Both the position numbers and the translations under genes were made by a program. Source: Bacillus_BA fengqiuensis (GTDB lineage: Bacteria > Bacillota > Bacilli > Bacillales > Bacillaceae_H). From it: a DNA stretch of 64,000 bases. Numbering within the stretch: the stretch's first letter is position 1; each line of letters starts with the position of its first letter. The stretch lies in NCBI GenBank assembly GCA_030813035.1, contig JAUSTV010000002.1, one strand, 5' to 3'. A model generated the notes under the pieces. The model saw only the letters and a program-made list of their open reading frames with translations, was not told where the DNA came from and did no database searches. Below are positions 34,288-42,617 of the stretch, piece after piece.

Positions 34288-34713
34288 ATGAATGCTCAAG
34301 TACGAAAAGGTATGTTATGGATCGCTGGGGTGATTCTTGCATTTACCGCAATCAAGTTTCTGATGAACTTCTTCGGAGGTTTCTTCTTTTATAATGCCCC
34401 GCTGCGTCACCAGCCAATAGGCATGGGACATGGGCCGGGCTTTGGACACCACCATTTTATGCATGGACCGCATCATGGAGGCTTCCATTTGATGGGATGG
34501 GTTGTGTTTCTGTTTTTAGGAGTAGCTGCTGCCGTTATCTTATGGAGATGGCTTAAAAAGAAAGAAGCGAATCGCTCATTCCAATCTTCCGTTATGGAAG
34601 CGTCTATTATTAATCGAGCTGCTCATATAAACACCATGAATGCAGATGTATTGGATGAGTGGGAAGAAAATCAAACATTGAAAAAGGAGAATGGAAAATA
34701 TGGCAATTTTTAA
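34288..34713 (+). CDS. Small membrane protein with histidine-rich outer loop
   Basis: The start is ATG 34288, eight bases after AAGGAGG; the product is 141 residues. Two membrane helices (about 9-30 and 70-88) enclose a loop of about 38 residues with many His and Gly residues (GMGHGPGFGHHHFMHGPHHG), facing outward if the basic ends stay inside. The cytoplasmic tail is about 50 residues. It overlaps the start of pspA. I do not know the family; a metal-binding or pH-sensing partner of PspA is a guess from the His content. Confidence 0.7.
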   Translation: MNAQVRKGMLWIAGVILAFTAIKFLMNFFGGFFFYNAPLRHQPIGMGHGPGFGHHHFMHGPHHGGFHLMGWVVFLFLGVAAAVILWRWLKKKEANRSFQSSVMEASIINRAAHINTMNADVLDEWEENQTLKKENGKYGNF

Positions 34714-35371
34714 ACGTATAAAAAATATTATGATGGCTGAAACGCATGGACTTCTTGATAAAGTAGAAGATCCAATCGAGATGTTAAATCAATATGTAAG
34801 AGAAATGGAGCAGGAAATCAACAAGGGACAGAAAGCTCTTTCTAATCAAATCTTTTTAGAAAAAAAACAAGAAGCTTTAATGATAGAGACAGAGGAACTA
34901 ATCAGCAAAAGGAACCGGCAGGCAAAACTGGCGGTGGAACGAGGGGAAGAGCAAATCGCCAAACTGGCTGTACAGGAGAAGTTGATTCAAGAGAAGCAGC
35001 TGCACGTCTATCAAGAGCAGTATGAAATGATCAAAAGCCAGACGACAACTCTCTGGGAACAGTTGAATCAATTGAAACAAAAATATCAAGAGTTACAGCA
35101 AAAAAGATTTTTGTTAGTTTCAAGGGCAAATGTGGCTCATTCGATGAAACAAATGCACAACACTTGTATATCATTCAGCACAGAGAATGTAGCAAGAGGA
35201 GTAGCGAGAGCAGAGGAACGAGTATTAATGATGGAGGCTGAGGTACAAGCAGGTCACCAATTGTCCGAGTCTTCAAACGCCTTTCATCCCCGTTATATGG
35301 ATTTAGCCATGCAAGACGAAGTAGAAAAGGAACTCCAAAAGTTGAAAGACTTAAGTAAGGAAACGGCTTAA
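34700..35371 (+). CDS. pspA: PspA/IM30-family membrane-stress protein
   Basis: The start is placed at ATG 34700 (MAIFKRIKNIMMAETHGLLD), the usual PspA beginning; another ATG at 34691 sits too close to AAAGGAG. The 223 residues are nearly all helical and coiled (DPIEMLNQYVREMEQEINKG), as in PspA, LiaH and Vipp1. These proteins coat and stabilise damaged membrane. Coupled translation with the His-rich membrane protein suggests that the latter recruits or controls it. Confidence 0.9.
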   Translation: MAIFKRIKNIMMAETHGLLDKVEDPIEMLNQYVREMEQEINKGQKALSNQIFLEKKQEALMIETEELISKRNRQAKLAVERGEEQIAKLAVQEKLIQEKQLHVYQEQYEMIKSQTTTLWEQLNQLKQKYQELQQKRFLLVSRANVAHSMKQMHNTCISFSTENVARGVARAEERVLMMEAEVQAGHQLSESSNAFHPRYMDLAMQDEVEKELQKLKDLSKETA

Positions 35372-35427
35372 CTATCATATTCAGCCAAAAATAGAGGAAT
35401 CAACATGAATCGTTCAACACAAAAAAT

Positions 35428-35475
35428 AAACAGAGAAACGATGGCGAATTTTGCGTCATCGTTTCTCTGTTTTAT
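35428..35475. terminator. Bidirectional terminator between convergent genes
   Basis: AACAGAGAAACGATG pairs perfectly with CATCGTTTCTCTGTT. A-rich and T-rich flanks let it serve pspA and the opposing lipoprotein gene. Confidence 0.9.
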
Positions 35476-35480
35476 TGGTA

Positions 35481-36296
35481 TTATTGAGCCGGTTGTTCGC
35501 CGCCGAACCATTTTTCGATTAATTTATCCAGTTCGCCGCTTTCTTTCATTTCCTTTAACACAGTGTTGAACTCGGCAGTCAACTCGCTGTCTTTAGGAAA
35601 CGCTACAGCCGATCCTTTTTCCTCTGCATCTGGAATGGCAAAGCCTACAAGGGTCTCATCTTTATTAAAGTAGTTTTTTGCAACTACATCTTCAATTACT
35701 GCTGCATCAAAACGATTTGAGTTCATTTCCTGAATGATTTCTGGAATGCGGTTGCGATTTTCAACTTTCATATCGATTGTTTTTTGAAGCTCCATTGCTT
35801 TTCCTTCTTGGATAGTTCCTACTTGCACACCAACCGTTTTTCCTTTTAAGTCTTCAAGGGTTTTAATGCCGCTGTCTTTTTTCGTCACAATGAGATTGTT
35901 GCTAATGTAGTACGGCTCCGTGAAATCGACGCTCTTTTTACGTTCTTCAGTAGCAGTCATACCTGCCATAACAAAATCTACTTTGCCAGCTTGAATTGCT
36001 GGAATTAGACCGTTGAAATCCATATCTACCAATTCCACTTCGTATCCAAGTTCTTTTGTAATCGCTTTTGCTAAATCAGCATCAAAACCGATAATTTCAT
36101 CACCTTTAGCTGTATCGATGTACTCGAATGGTGGATAGTCGGCAGATGTACCCATTGTTAGTACTTTCTTTTCTTCTTTTTCTGTTCCGCCTTCAGCAGC
36201 TCCATTTTCTTTTTCACCGCTTGTTCCGCATGCTGTTAATAGACTGACAGCAAGCATACCGCTTAGAATTGACGAAAACCATTTTTTCTTTTTCAT
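35481..36296 (-). CDS. Amino-acid-type ABC substrate-binding lipoprotein
   Basis: A 271-residue protein with lipobox LLTACGTS (Cys 23). The SBP_bac_3 domain shows MGTSADYPPFEYIDTAKGDE, IIGFDADLAKAI, DFVMAGMTATEERKKSVDFT and KTVGVQVGTIQEG. Such proteins catch polar or basic amino acids outside the cell and hand them to an ABC permease. No permease or ATPase gene is beside it, so it either works with a host system or acts as a sensor input. Arginine-type substrates are plausible but not shown. Confidence 0.85.
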   Translation of the reverse strand: MKKKKWFSSILSGMLAVSLLTACGTSGEKENGAAEGGTEKEEKKVLTMGTSADYPPFEYIDTAKGDEIIGFDADLAKAITKELGYEVELVDMDFNGLIPAIQAGKVDFVMAGMTATEERKKSVDFTEPYYISNNLIVTKKDSGIKTLEDLKGKTVGVQVGTIQEGKAMELQKTIDMKVENRNRIPEIIQEMNSNRFDAAVIEDVVAKNYFNKDETLVGFAIPDAEEKGSAVAFPKDSELTAEFNTVLKEMKESGELDKLIEKWFGGEQPAQ

Positions 36297-36607
36297 GTTT
36301 TTTCCCCCTCATTTTCTCTTTTCATTTTTTTGAAAATTATTAATATTATAAAATAAAAATATTATTTTTGAAATAACATTTAAAAAATTTATATATATTC
36401 ACTAACATGTATTTTAAAACATTTTTGCTAATATCACAACTATTTTTTAAAAAAATTAAAATAGTAAAGTATTAGCAGTATTATTATAAAAAAATGCTAC
36501 ATAAATAATAGGACAGGTTTTTTGGCCTGTCCTATTATTTATGCGTATCTAATGATTAACCGTTAGCCAATCATTTTCACCGATTTCATCCTGCATAAAA
36601 TTTCTTT
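36297..36607. other. A/T-rich gap with one terminator
   Basis: Very A/T-rich sequence upstream of the lipoprotein gene. It contains a perfect stem (AATAGGACAGG with CCTGTCCTATT, 36505-36541) that ends the alpha/beta hydrolase transcript or an upstream read-through. No gene is seen. Confidence 0.6.
36505..36541. terminator. Stem-loop terminator
   Basis: A stem of about fourteen base pairs (AATAATAGGACAGG with CCTGTCCTATTATT) with a T-rich loop. Confidence 0.75.
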
Positions 36608-37549
36608 CTAATTCCAACCATCCAGCCATCGCGTGATGATTTGTTTCAGTTCATGGTCAATAGGTCGCTGGACTTGCTTTTTATAATCTTTCAAAATGGC
36701 TTGAAAGCGATGGTCTACATCCGTTTTCCGCAAAATATGCGTCATATTTTCAATGAGATGATACTCGCACTGACCTTGTACAAGGTGACAAATATCTTTG
36801 ACTTGTTCCGGTTTGACTTGTACATCCTTTGTTCCCGTGATGGCAAGGACAGGGCAGTCGATTTCCGATAAATATTCGCGAACATCGAACTGTCCATGTT
36901 CCCTATTCCATTTGGCATTAATTTTCTTTCCCTTAAAGCGAATGACATCTTTATCTGTGCTGGTAATCTTTGTGGTTAATTCATCATTCATCTTTAGAAA
37001 TTTTTGATCCGCTTTTAGGAAACGGAGCAGCCAACCAGTAAATCCTGTTGTATTATGCATGTCTTCTATCAGTTGTCTTCGCTGCCATTCTGTGGTGACG
37101 GAAAGGGGTTCAGCCGATCCAGAGAGAAGAATCATACCTTGAACCGGGATTTTTTGGTGGACAGCAGGAATGACTAAACAACCTTCACTATGGCCAAGAA
37201 GAATAATGCGTTCGTCATCAATTTCAGGATGCTGTTTAGCGAATTGTAGAGCATATACAGCATCATCCACTAAATCAAAAAAGCCTGCGGCAAAATAATT
37301 CCCCTCACTTTGGCCGATTCCCCGCTTGTCGTAGCGCAAAGTTGCAAAGCCTTGTTCTGCCGCCAAATCACTTAATTCTTTAAATGCATTAATGGGCATT
37401 CCTTTTGCGTTTTCATTCCGATCGACTTCTCCGCTTCCATGAACGAATAGAATAAGAGGATATTTTTCTTCCCTGCTTTGAGGAATTGTCAAGGTTCCCG
37501 CTAAATTATATGTGCCTGCAATGGTTACTTCTTGTTCTTTAAATGCCAT
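36608..37549 (-). CDS. Alpha/beta hydrolase
   Basis: The start is placed at the ATG at 37547-37549 (MAFKEQEVTIAGTYNLAGTL), nine bases after AAAGGA; the product is 313 residues. It has FVHGSGEVDRN (oxyanion region), LLGHSEGCLVIPA with nucleophile Ser in GHSEG, an Asp in ITGTKDVQV, and ENMTHIL with the probable catalytic His. Related proteins are esterases and dienelactone-hydrolase-like enzymes; the substrate is unknown. No neighbour is clearly linked to it. Confidence 0.8.
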   Translation of the reverse strand: MAFKEQEVTIAGTYNLAGTLTIPQSREEKYPLILFVHGSGEVDRNENAKGMPINAFKELSDLAAEQGFATLRYDKRGIGQSEGNYFAAGFFDLVDDAVYALQFAKQHPEIDDERIILLGHSEGCLVIPAVHQKIPVQGMILLSGSAEPLSVTTEWQRRQLIEDMHNTTGFTGWLLRFLKADQKFLKMNDELTTKITSTDKDVIRFKGKKINAKWNREHGQFDVREYLSEIDCPVLAITGTKDVQVKPEQVKDICHLVQGQCEYHLIENMTHILRKTDVDHRFQAILKDYKKQVQRPIDHELKQIITRWLDGWN

Positions 37550-37938
37550 AGCCATCATTCCTTTAAATAATATTGTTTTATATAATATTATCAATTTTGG
37601 TAATAATGAGTCAAGAATTGAAGAAGTAAAATTTTTTGTGCGGAACGAGATGTATGTAAAACAAGTATTGGTCGAAAGTTGAATAGTTTTTCTAAAGCAG
37701 ATGAAAAAGTGTTTCAATAGGAATTTTCCTCAATATTCTTATCCCATTCAAATTCCTCTTATATTTACCTATTTATTATTTTAAATTTCAAACGTTTTTA
37801 TTATAATGATTGAGGGGGAAATTCCCAATTCATACAACTAAGTGGAAATTAGTATTTAATTGTATGAAGAGGGCAATAGCTGTACTTCACCACACGGAAG
37901 AACGATAAATTTAAAGAGGGTATTGGGGGAGAAAAGAA
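37550..37938. other. Divergent intergenic region
   Basis: No gene is seen. A TATAAT at about 37802 and the sequence GAGGGGGAAATTCC nearby may belong to the promoter of the metallo-hydrolase at 37939; the hydrolase promoter on the other strand must also lie here. Confidence 0.4.
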
Positions 37939-38724
37939 ATGAAAATATTACGTTTAGGTCATGCAATGTATGTGTTTACTACCAAACAAGAGAAAAAATT
38001 TTTAGTGGACCCATTTTTTGATATGAATCCTGGTTGTCCAAGTGAATATGCGGAGCCGGATTATTTAGCAACGATTGATGCGGTATTTTTAACTCATGGA
38101 CATTTTGACCATACAAGCGGTTTAAATAAAATCTTGGAAGTTAAGCCGGATGTATTGGTTATTGCCCAATACGAGCTGGCGTTAATTTTGATGCAGCAAG
38201 GAGTCAAAAATGTATATCCGTTAAATTTTGGGGGATCCATCGATTTAGAAGGGACAAGCGTTACGATGGTAAAAGCTGTACATACTTCGTCTTATGGCGA
38301 GACCGTCGGTACCCCGGTTTATGCAGGGGAAGCGTGCGGATATATTTTCGACTTCAAAGAAGATGTCACTCTATATCACTCCGGAGATACTGCCGTCATG
38401 ATGGATATGAAGCTCATTCAAGATCTATATGAGCCAGATATCGCGATTTTATCATCTTCAGGTCAATTTACGATGGGACCGAAAGAAGCGGCTTATGCCG
38501 TGAACCATTTGCTTAACGTTAAAATCGTGATTCCAAGCCATACTTTCCCTACAAAAGAAAATGCGCCTTCTAAAGAAGCGATGGAACAGTTAATGAGCAG
38601 CTTCCCGATTATTGAAAATATGATGGATAAAGACAAAGAATTAGCTGAGTTATTAAAAGGCAATAATCGAACGAAAGTGTTGGCGATAGGGTACGGAGAA
38701 GAAAAAGAAATCAATTTACATTAA
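37939..38724 (+). CDS. Metallo-beta-lactamase-fold hydrolase (UPF0173/YtkL-like)
   Basis: A 261-residue soluble protein. The zinc ligands are visible in LTHGHFDHTSG, with further ligands in VKAVHTSSYGE, YHSGDTAVMMD and IPSHTFPT. The order fits the UPF0173 metal-dependent hydrolase group (UlaG-like), of which B. subtilis YtkL is an example. Its substrate is unknown. The ATG follows TATTGGGGGAG. It appears to be a single-gene unit. Confidence 0.82.
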   Translation: MKILRLGHAMYVFTTKQEKKFLVDPFFDMNPGCPSEYAEPDYLATIDAVFLTHGHFDHTSGLNKILEVKPDVLVIAQYELALILMQQGVKNVYPLNFGGSIDLEGTSVTMVKAVHTSSYGETVGTPVYAGEACGYIFDFKEDVTLYHSGDTAVMMDMKLIQDLYEPDIAILSSSGQFTMGPKEAAYAVNHLLNVKIVIPSHTFPTKENAPSKEAMEQLMSSFPIIENMMDKDKELAELLKGNNRTKVLAIGYGEEKEINLH

Positions 38725-38781
38725 AAAGATGGGCCTATAGAAGCAGAACAGGATTTGAAAATCAATTAGAGAATAATAAAC

Positions 38782-38820
38782 AGCAAACCGCCTCCAAGAA
38801 ATCCTTGCAGGCGGCCTGCT
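38782..38820. terminator. Stem-loop between convergent genes
   Basis: AGCA-ACCGCCT pairs with AGGCGG-TGCT with a few mismatches. It may end the metallo-hydrolase and yjcZ-like transcripts. Confidence 0.5.
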
Positions 38821-38838
38821 ATTGCAAAAATTAGTGTA

Positions 38839-38979
38839 TTAACACTTTTTATCGAAAGCAACAGCACCGACAATGATTAATAAAATGAACAATACAACGA
38901 TTAACGCAAAGCCGCCGCCGTAACCGCCGCCGTAACCGCCGCCGTATCCATAACCACCGCAGCATCCTCCGAATCCCAT
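38839..38979 (-). CDS. YjcZ-family small sporulation protein, 46 aa
   Basis: MGFGGCCGGYGYGGGYGGGY is followed by a hydrophobic helix FALIVVLFILLIIVGAVAF and DKKC. This is the YjcZ/SscA-type layout: a Gly/Tyr head and a FALIVVLFILLIIVG helix. Relatives are small proteins made during sporulation and linked to the spore coat. GGGAGGTG lies upstream of the ATG. The second copy follows at 39029. Confidence 0.85.
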   Translation of the reverse strand: MGFGGCCGGYGYGGGYGGGYGGGFALIVVLFILLIIVGAVAFDKKC

Positions 38980-39028
38980 ACCTTTTCACCTCCCGCAATC
39001 AAAAAATTCCCGATGAAAACAGGTTTCT

Positions 39029-39127
39029 TTAGTATCCGTAACCGCCTAAAGCGCCGGCACCGACAATGATTAATAGAATAAACAACACAACGATTAACGC
39101 AAAAGTGTTGTTGTGTCCTCCTGACAT
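39029..39127 (-). CDS. YjcZ-family small sporulation protein, 32 aa
   Basis: MSGGHNNTFALIVVLFILLI and a short IVGAGALGGYGY tail. The central helix is identical to that of the 46-residue neighbour, so this is a tandem paralogue with the Gly/Tyr part at the other end. AGAGGTG precedes the ATG on the minus strand. Confidence 0.85.
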   Translation of the reverse strand: MSGGHNNTFALIVVLFILLIIVGAGALGGYGY

Positions 39128-39427
39128 TTCATTCACCTCTTTGTGGAAATTAAAAGGAACGATTGTCGTTCCCTTTGTATGTAGCATATGAAGAATTTTG
39201 AAAATGGTTTGGACTTATGGAGTGATTTAAATGAAGGCTATCCATGTAATTATCAAAAATATACAAGAGTAGCCCCATCATAGAGGAAGGTCAGGAGGAT
39301 GGGGCTGTTTGATTTGCTCTATAATCATGTATTGAATCGAAGGGGGGACTTGGGCCATTTATTGGTAAATAATCGATGATTCTATGATTTTATTAAAGAT
39401 CCATGCTAATTGTTAGCCAATTTTGGC

Positions 39428-40408
39428 TCATTCGTGCGAAATAGCGTCATGTCCAGCTGCCGTTCCCGCTATTTTTTCTTCCTTCACTTTAAGTGCTACT
39501 AGACTAGCAAATTCATGGACAATCGTTGCTGCCAGTAAGGATGTGATTTGTGTGGGATCATAAGGCGGAAGAACTTCCACAAGGTCGAAGCCGATAAAAT
39601 TGAAGTCTGTTAACGAACGAATGATTTCCAATGTTTCTAAGCTATTTAAACCGCCAACCTCCAGTGTTCCGGTTCCGGGAGCGCAAGAAGGGTCGACAAA
39701 GTCAATATCGAAGGTTAAGAAACAAGGAGTATCCCCGATTGTTTGCTTCATTTGCTTGAGGACATCATCCATCCCGCGTTTTTTTAATTCTGGTGTCGTA
39801 ATAACATGATATCCCAGTTCTTTGCTGGAATCGATATCACCGGGATGATTTAATGTTCCTCGAATACCGAGTTGGAATACTTTATCTGCTTGCAAAAGCC
39901 CCTCCTCATAGGCGCGGATAAAAGGGGAACCGTGCCAATACTTTTCCTCGTAATACGTATCCCATGTATCTGTATGTGAATCAAAATGAATTAATGCAAC
40001 CGGACCGTATATTTTAGCTGCTGCACGAAGATTGGCTAATGTAACGGAATGGTCCCCGCCTAACCCAATCGGAATGATTCCTTGTTTCATTAAATCTACC
40101 ATAGCCGTTTCGATTAATTCATAGCTGCGATGGATATTGTGGGGGATGACTGATACATCTCCTATATCAATGGCATTGCATTCATCAAATGGATACACCT
40201 GATGAATCGGATGGTAAGGAAACAATGTCATGGATGCTTGACGGATAGCTTGAGGTGCAAAGCGTGCTCCTACGCGAAAGGAAGCAGCTGTATCAAAGGG
40301 CATTCCCACTATTGCCAATTTGGCCTTTTCTTTTGCAGAAGGTAAACGCATAAAGGAACCGGTCGTACAAAACTCTGGCTTGACATCTGGTGATAAAGGA
40401 TATTGCAT
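39428..40408 (-). CDS. speB: Agmatinase / guanidino-acid ureohydrolase
   Basis: A 326-residue ureohydrolase. The binuclear manganese ligands are all present: GGDHS (His 120), HFDSHTDTWD (Asp 143, His 145, Asp 147) and TFDIDFVDP (Asp 234, Asp 236), with SCAPGTGT. It would hydrolyse agmatine to putrescine and urea; a guanidinobutyrate hydrolase making GABA is the main alternative, and either product would feed the genes at 49-53.6 kb. A consensus sigma-54 promoter lies at 40454-40469, 46 bases upstream. Confidence 0.88.
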   Translation of the reverse strand: MQYPLSPDVKPEFCTTGSFMRLPSAKEKAKLAIVGMPFDTAASFRVGARFAPQAIRQASMTLFPYHPIHQVYPFDECNAIDIGDVSVIPHNIHRSYELIETAMVDLMKQGIIPIGLGGDHSVTLANLRAAAKIYGPVALIHFDSHTDTWDTYYEEKYWHGSPFIRAYEEGLLQADKVFQLGIRGTLNHPGDIDSSKELGYHVITTPELKKRGMDDVLKQMKQTIGDTPCFLTFDIDFVDPSCAPGTGTLEVGGLNSLETLEIIRSLTDFNFIGFDLVEVLPPYDPTQITSLLAATIVHEFASLVALKVKEEKIAGTAAGHDAISHE

Positions 40409-40453
40409 GTTTAAATTCCCCCATTTTCATATTGAGTTCTCATATTTCTATTC

Positions 40454-40469
40454 TGCAAGAAATGTGCCA
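40454..40469 (-). promoter_or_regulatory. Sigma-54 promoter of the agmatinase gene
   Basis: On the minus strand TGGCACATTTCTTGCA has the -24 GG and the -12 GC of the sigma-54 consensus in correct register. Activation would need an enhancer-binding protein such as the one at 46619. Confidence 0.88.
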
Positions 40470-40517
40470 ATTCAAATTTACGACCAATAATGAAGAGAGA
40501 CTTAAAAATCCTCGGGA

Positions 40518-40811
40518 ATGAAAGGATTGGATAGCGTGAAAGTTATGAAATACAGAATAATATATGCAGTTTTGAATAATTACTCATTGGAAGTAAGGGA
40601 AGGCTCTTTTGCAGTCAAAAAAAATCAGGACCTTTTTCCGAATAATAAAAAAATAAATCAATATCAAATAAATGATTGTTGTTACACGCTTTTTCCTTCT
40701 GCTATCTTTTCAAACAACCACTATTTTAAAGAAAAAGAGCCCCTTTTATATCAAACTGGCACGGAAATTGAAAGAATGTTTAACGAATTTCTTTTTTTGA
40801 AGCTGTGTTAA
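40518..40811 (+). CDS. Doubtful hypothetical protein, 97 aa
   Basis: A frame with ATG at 40518 or GTG at 40536 (VKVMKYRIIYAVLNNYSLEV and on). Composition is rich in Asn, Phe and Tyr, and no family is seen. The start signals are poor. It is the only frame in the 595-base gap between the agmatinase and the first permease. The rest of the gap (40812-41003) holds the TTTTGCATGAATGAGTCAA motif at 40875 and nothing else that I recognise. Confidence 0.3.
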   Translation: MKGLDSVKVMKYRIIYAVLNNYSLEVREGSFAVKKNQDLFPNNKKINQYQINDCCYTLFPSAIFSNNHYFKEKEPLLYQTGTEIERMFNEFLFLKLC

Positions 40812-40874
40812 AGGTTGATGCTAAGTTTAGCTTGTTTGAATGTCGTTCACTATCAGCCTTCTTTGAAAAGGGAT

Positions 40875-40893
40875 TTTTGCATGAATGAGTCAA
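40875..40893 (+). promoter_or_regulatory. Candidate enhancer-binding site
   Basis: TTTTGCATGAATGAGTCAA differs at two of 19 positions from the sequence at 48913-48931, which lies upstream of the sigma-54 promoter of the aldehyde dehydrogenase. It may be a site for the regulator at 46619. Confidence 0.45.
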
Positions 40894-41003
40894 CGTTGTT
40901 CTTTAGCGAAGGCTTTACAAAGGGAGGAAGATAAAAGTAAAGAAAGATAAAGGAATTCTTTAGTGAAATTGCTTTGAATTCAACTAATAAGGGGGAATGA
41001 TAC

Positions 41004-42350
41004 GTGGAGAATGGCGGACGGTTAAAAAGATCGTTGAAATTGTGGCAAGTTGTAATGATGGGATTAGCATATATGACACCGATGGTTGTGTTTGATACAT
41101 TCGGTATTGTATCAGATATAACAGAAGGACATGTTCCTGCAGCGTATATGATAGCACTGGCAGGTATGTTGTTTACGGCCGCTAGTTACGGAAAATTAGT
41201 CAAAGTTTATCCGACGGCAGGTTCTGCTTACACGTATACACAAAAGGCGATAAATCCACATCTTGGCTTTCTGGTCGGATGGTCATCTTTACTGGATTAT
41301 TTGTTTTTGCCCATGATTAACGCATTGCTAACAAAGCTTTATCTCTCCGCTTTATTTCCAGAAGTCCCTTCCTGGCTTTGGGTCATCATTTTTGTAGCGA
41401 TTGTCACTTTCCTTAACTTAAGGAGTGTCAATATACTGGCAAACTTCAATACCGTTTTTGTCTTAATTCAAATCGCCATTATGGCAGTGTTCGTTATTTT
41501 GGTGGTAAGAGGCCTTCATAATGGAGAAGGTACAGGAGAGGTGTTGACGATACAGCCATTTTTTACGGAAGATATGCAACTTTCGGCATTGGTGACTGGA
41601 GCAACCGTTCTATGCTTTTCCTTTTTAGGGTTTGATGCTGTTACTACGCTTGCGGAAGAAACACCGAACGCAGCAAAGACGATTCCACGTGCTATTTTTC
41701 TTACTGCGCTCTGGGGAGGAGTCATTTTCATCACAGCATCATTTTTTATTCAATTATTTTTCCCGGATATGTCCAGGTTCAATGATCCAGAGGCTGCCTT
41801 GCCCGAGATTGCCCTTTATGTAGGAGGCAAGCTGTTTCAATCCATCTTTTTATGTACAACGTTCATCAATACACTCGCATCAGGGATGGCGTCTCATGCC
41901 AGTGTTTCCCGTCTTTTATACGTTATGGGACGTGACAATGTGTTTCCGAAGAAATGGTTTGGCTATATACATCCAAAGTGGCGAACACCTGCGTTTAATG
42001 CCATGTTGGTTGGTGTTGTTTCCTTGTCTGCCATATTTTTTGATTTAGTTATGGCGACTTCACTGATTAACTTTGGAGCGCTTATCGCATTCACCTTTGT
42101 CAATCTGTCTGTTATTAGCCATTTTGTGATTCGTGAAAAGAAACATAAAACAGTAAAAGGGTTTATTAACTATCTTGTATTGCCGTTAATCGGTGCAGGG
42201 TTAGTAGGAGTATTATGGGTAAACCTTGAAACAAGTTCCTTTATGCTTGGATTGGGCTGGGCAGCTCTTGGTTTTGGCTATCTCCTATATATTACGAAAG
42301 CATTTCGTTCAGCTCCTCCTCAATTTGAGGTAGAAGAAATACAAATGTAG
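41004..42350 (+). CDS. APC-family permease, putrescine importer (PuuP) type, copy 1
   Basis: A 448-residue protein with about 12 membrane helices. The N-terminal third (KLWQVVMMGLAYMTPMVVFD, TFGIVSDITEGHVPAAYMIA, SAYTYTQKAINPHLGFLVGW, SSLLDYLFLPMINALLTKLY) closely resembles the PuuP group of putrescine/proton symporters. A GTG start follows AGGGGGAA. It is followed by a close paralogue. Uptake of putrescine or agmatine fits the catabolic genes around it. Confidence 0.88.
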   Translation: MENGGRLKRSLKLWQVVMMGLAYMTPMVVFDTFGIVSDITEGHVPAAYMIALAGMLFTAASYGKLVKVYPTAGSAYTYTQKAINPHLGFLVGWSSLLDYLFLPMINALLTKLYLSALFPEVPSWLWVIIFVAIVTFLNLRSVNILANFNTVFVLIQIAIMAVFVILVVRGLHNGEGTGEVLTIQPFFTEDMQLSALVTGATVLCFSFLGFDAVTTLAEETPNAAKTIPRAIFLTALWGGVIFITASFFIQLFFPDMSRFNDPEAALPEIALYVGGKLFQSIFLCTTFINTLASGMASHASVSRLLYVMGRDNVFPKKWFGYIHPKWRTPAFNAMLVGVVSLSAIFFDLVMATSLINFGALIAFTFVNLSVISHFVIREKKHKTVKGFINYLVLPLIGAGLVGVLWVNLETSSFMLGLGWAALGFGYLLYITKAFRSAPPQFEVEEIQM

Positions 42351-42617
42351 ACTTTAGTACTTATTTAGGTGAGAAGGTTCATTTTGAAGCAAAAGCACCC
42401 ATTATATTCTGAAAATTATTTATAATTAAAATATTAATATTATATTGACTATGTTCCAGAGATTTAAGGAGGGAACCATCCTTCTTTAAAAAGGGAACAT
42501 TAAACACTCGGTGGGAGATGAGAGCATAGGAACGCAATATTTTGTGTTGAAACTGCCACCGGGTGAATCTCATTTTATATAAAGTTTGGCAGAGAAATAG
42601 ATAAGGAGGAATGATAG

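Noticed and set aside
40756..40771. Another sigma-54-like sequence, TGGCACGGAAATTGAA
   Set aside because: The -12 element lacks the needed GC pair (TTGAA for TTGCA).
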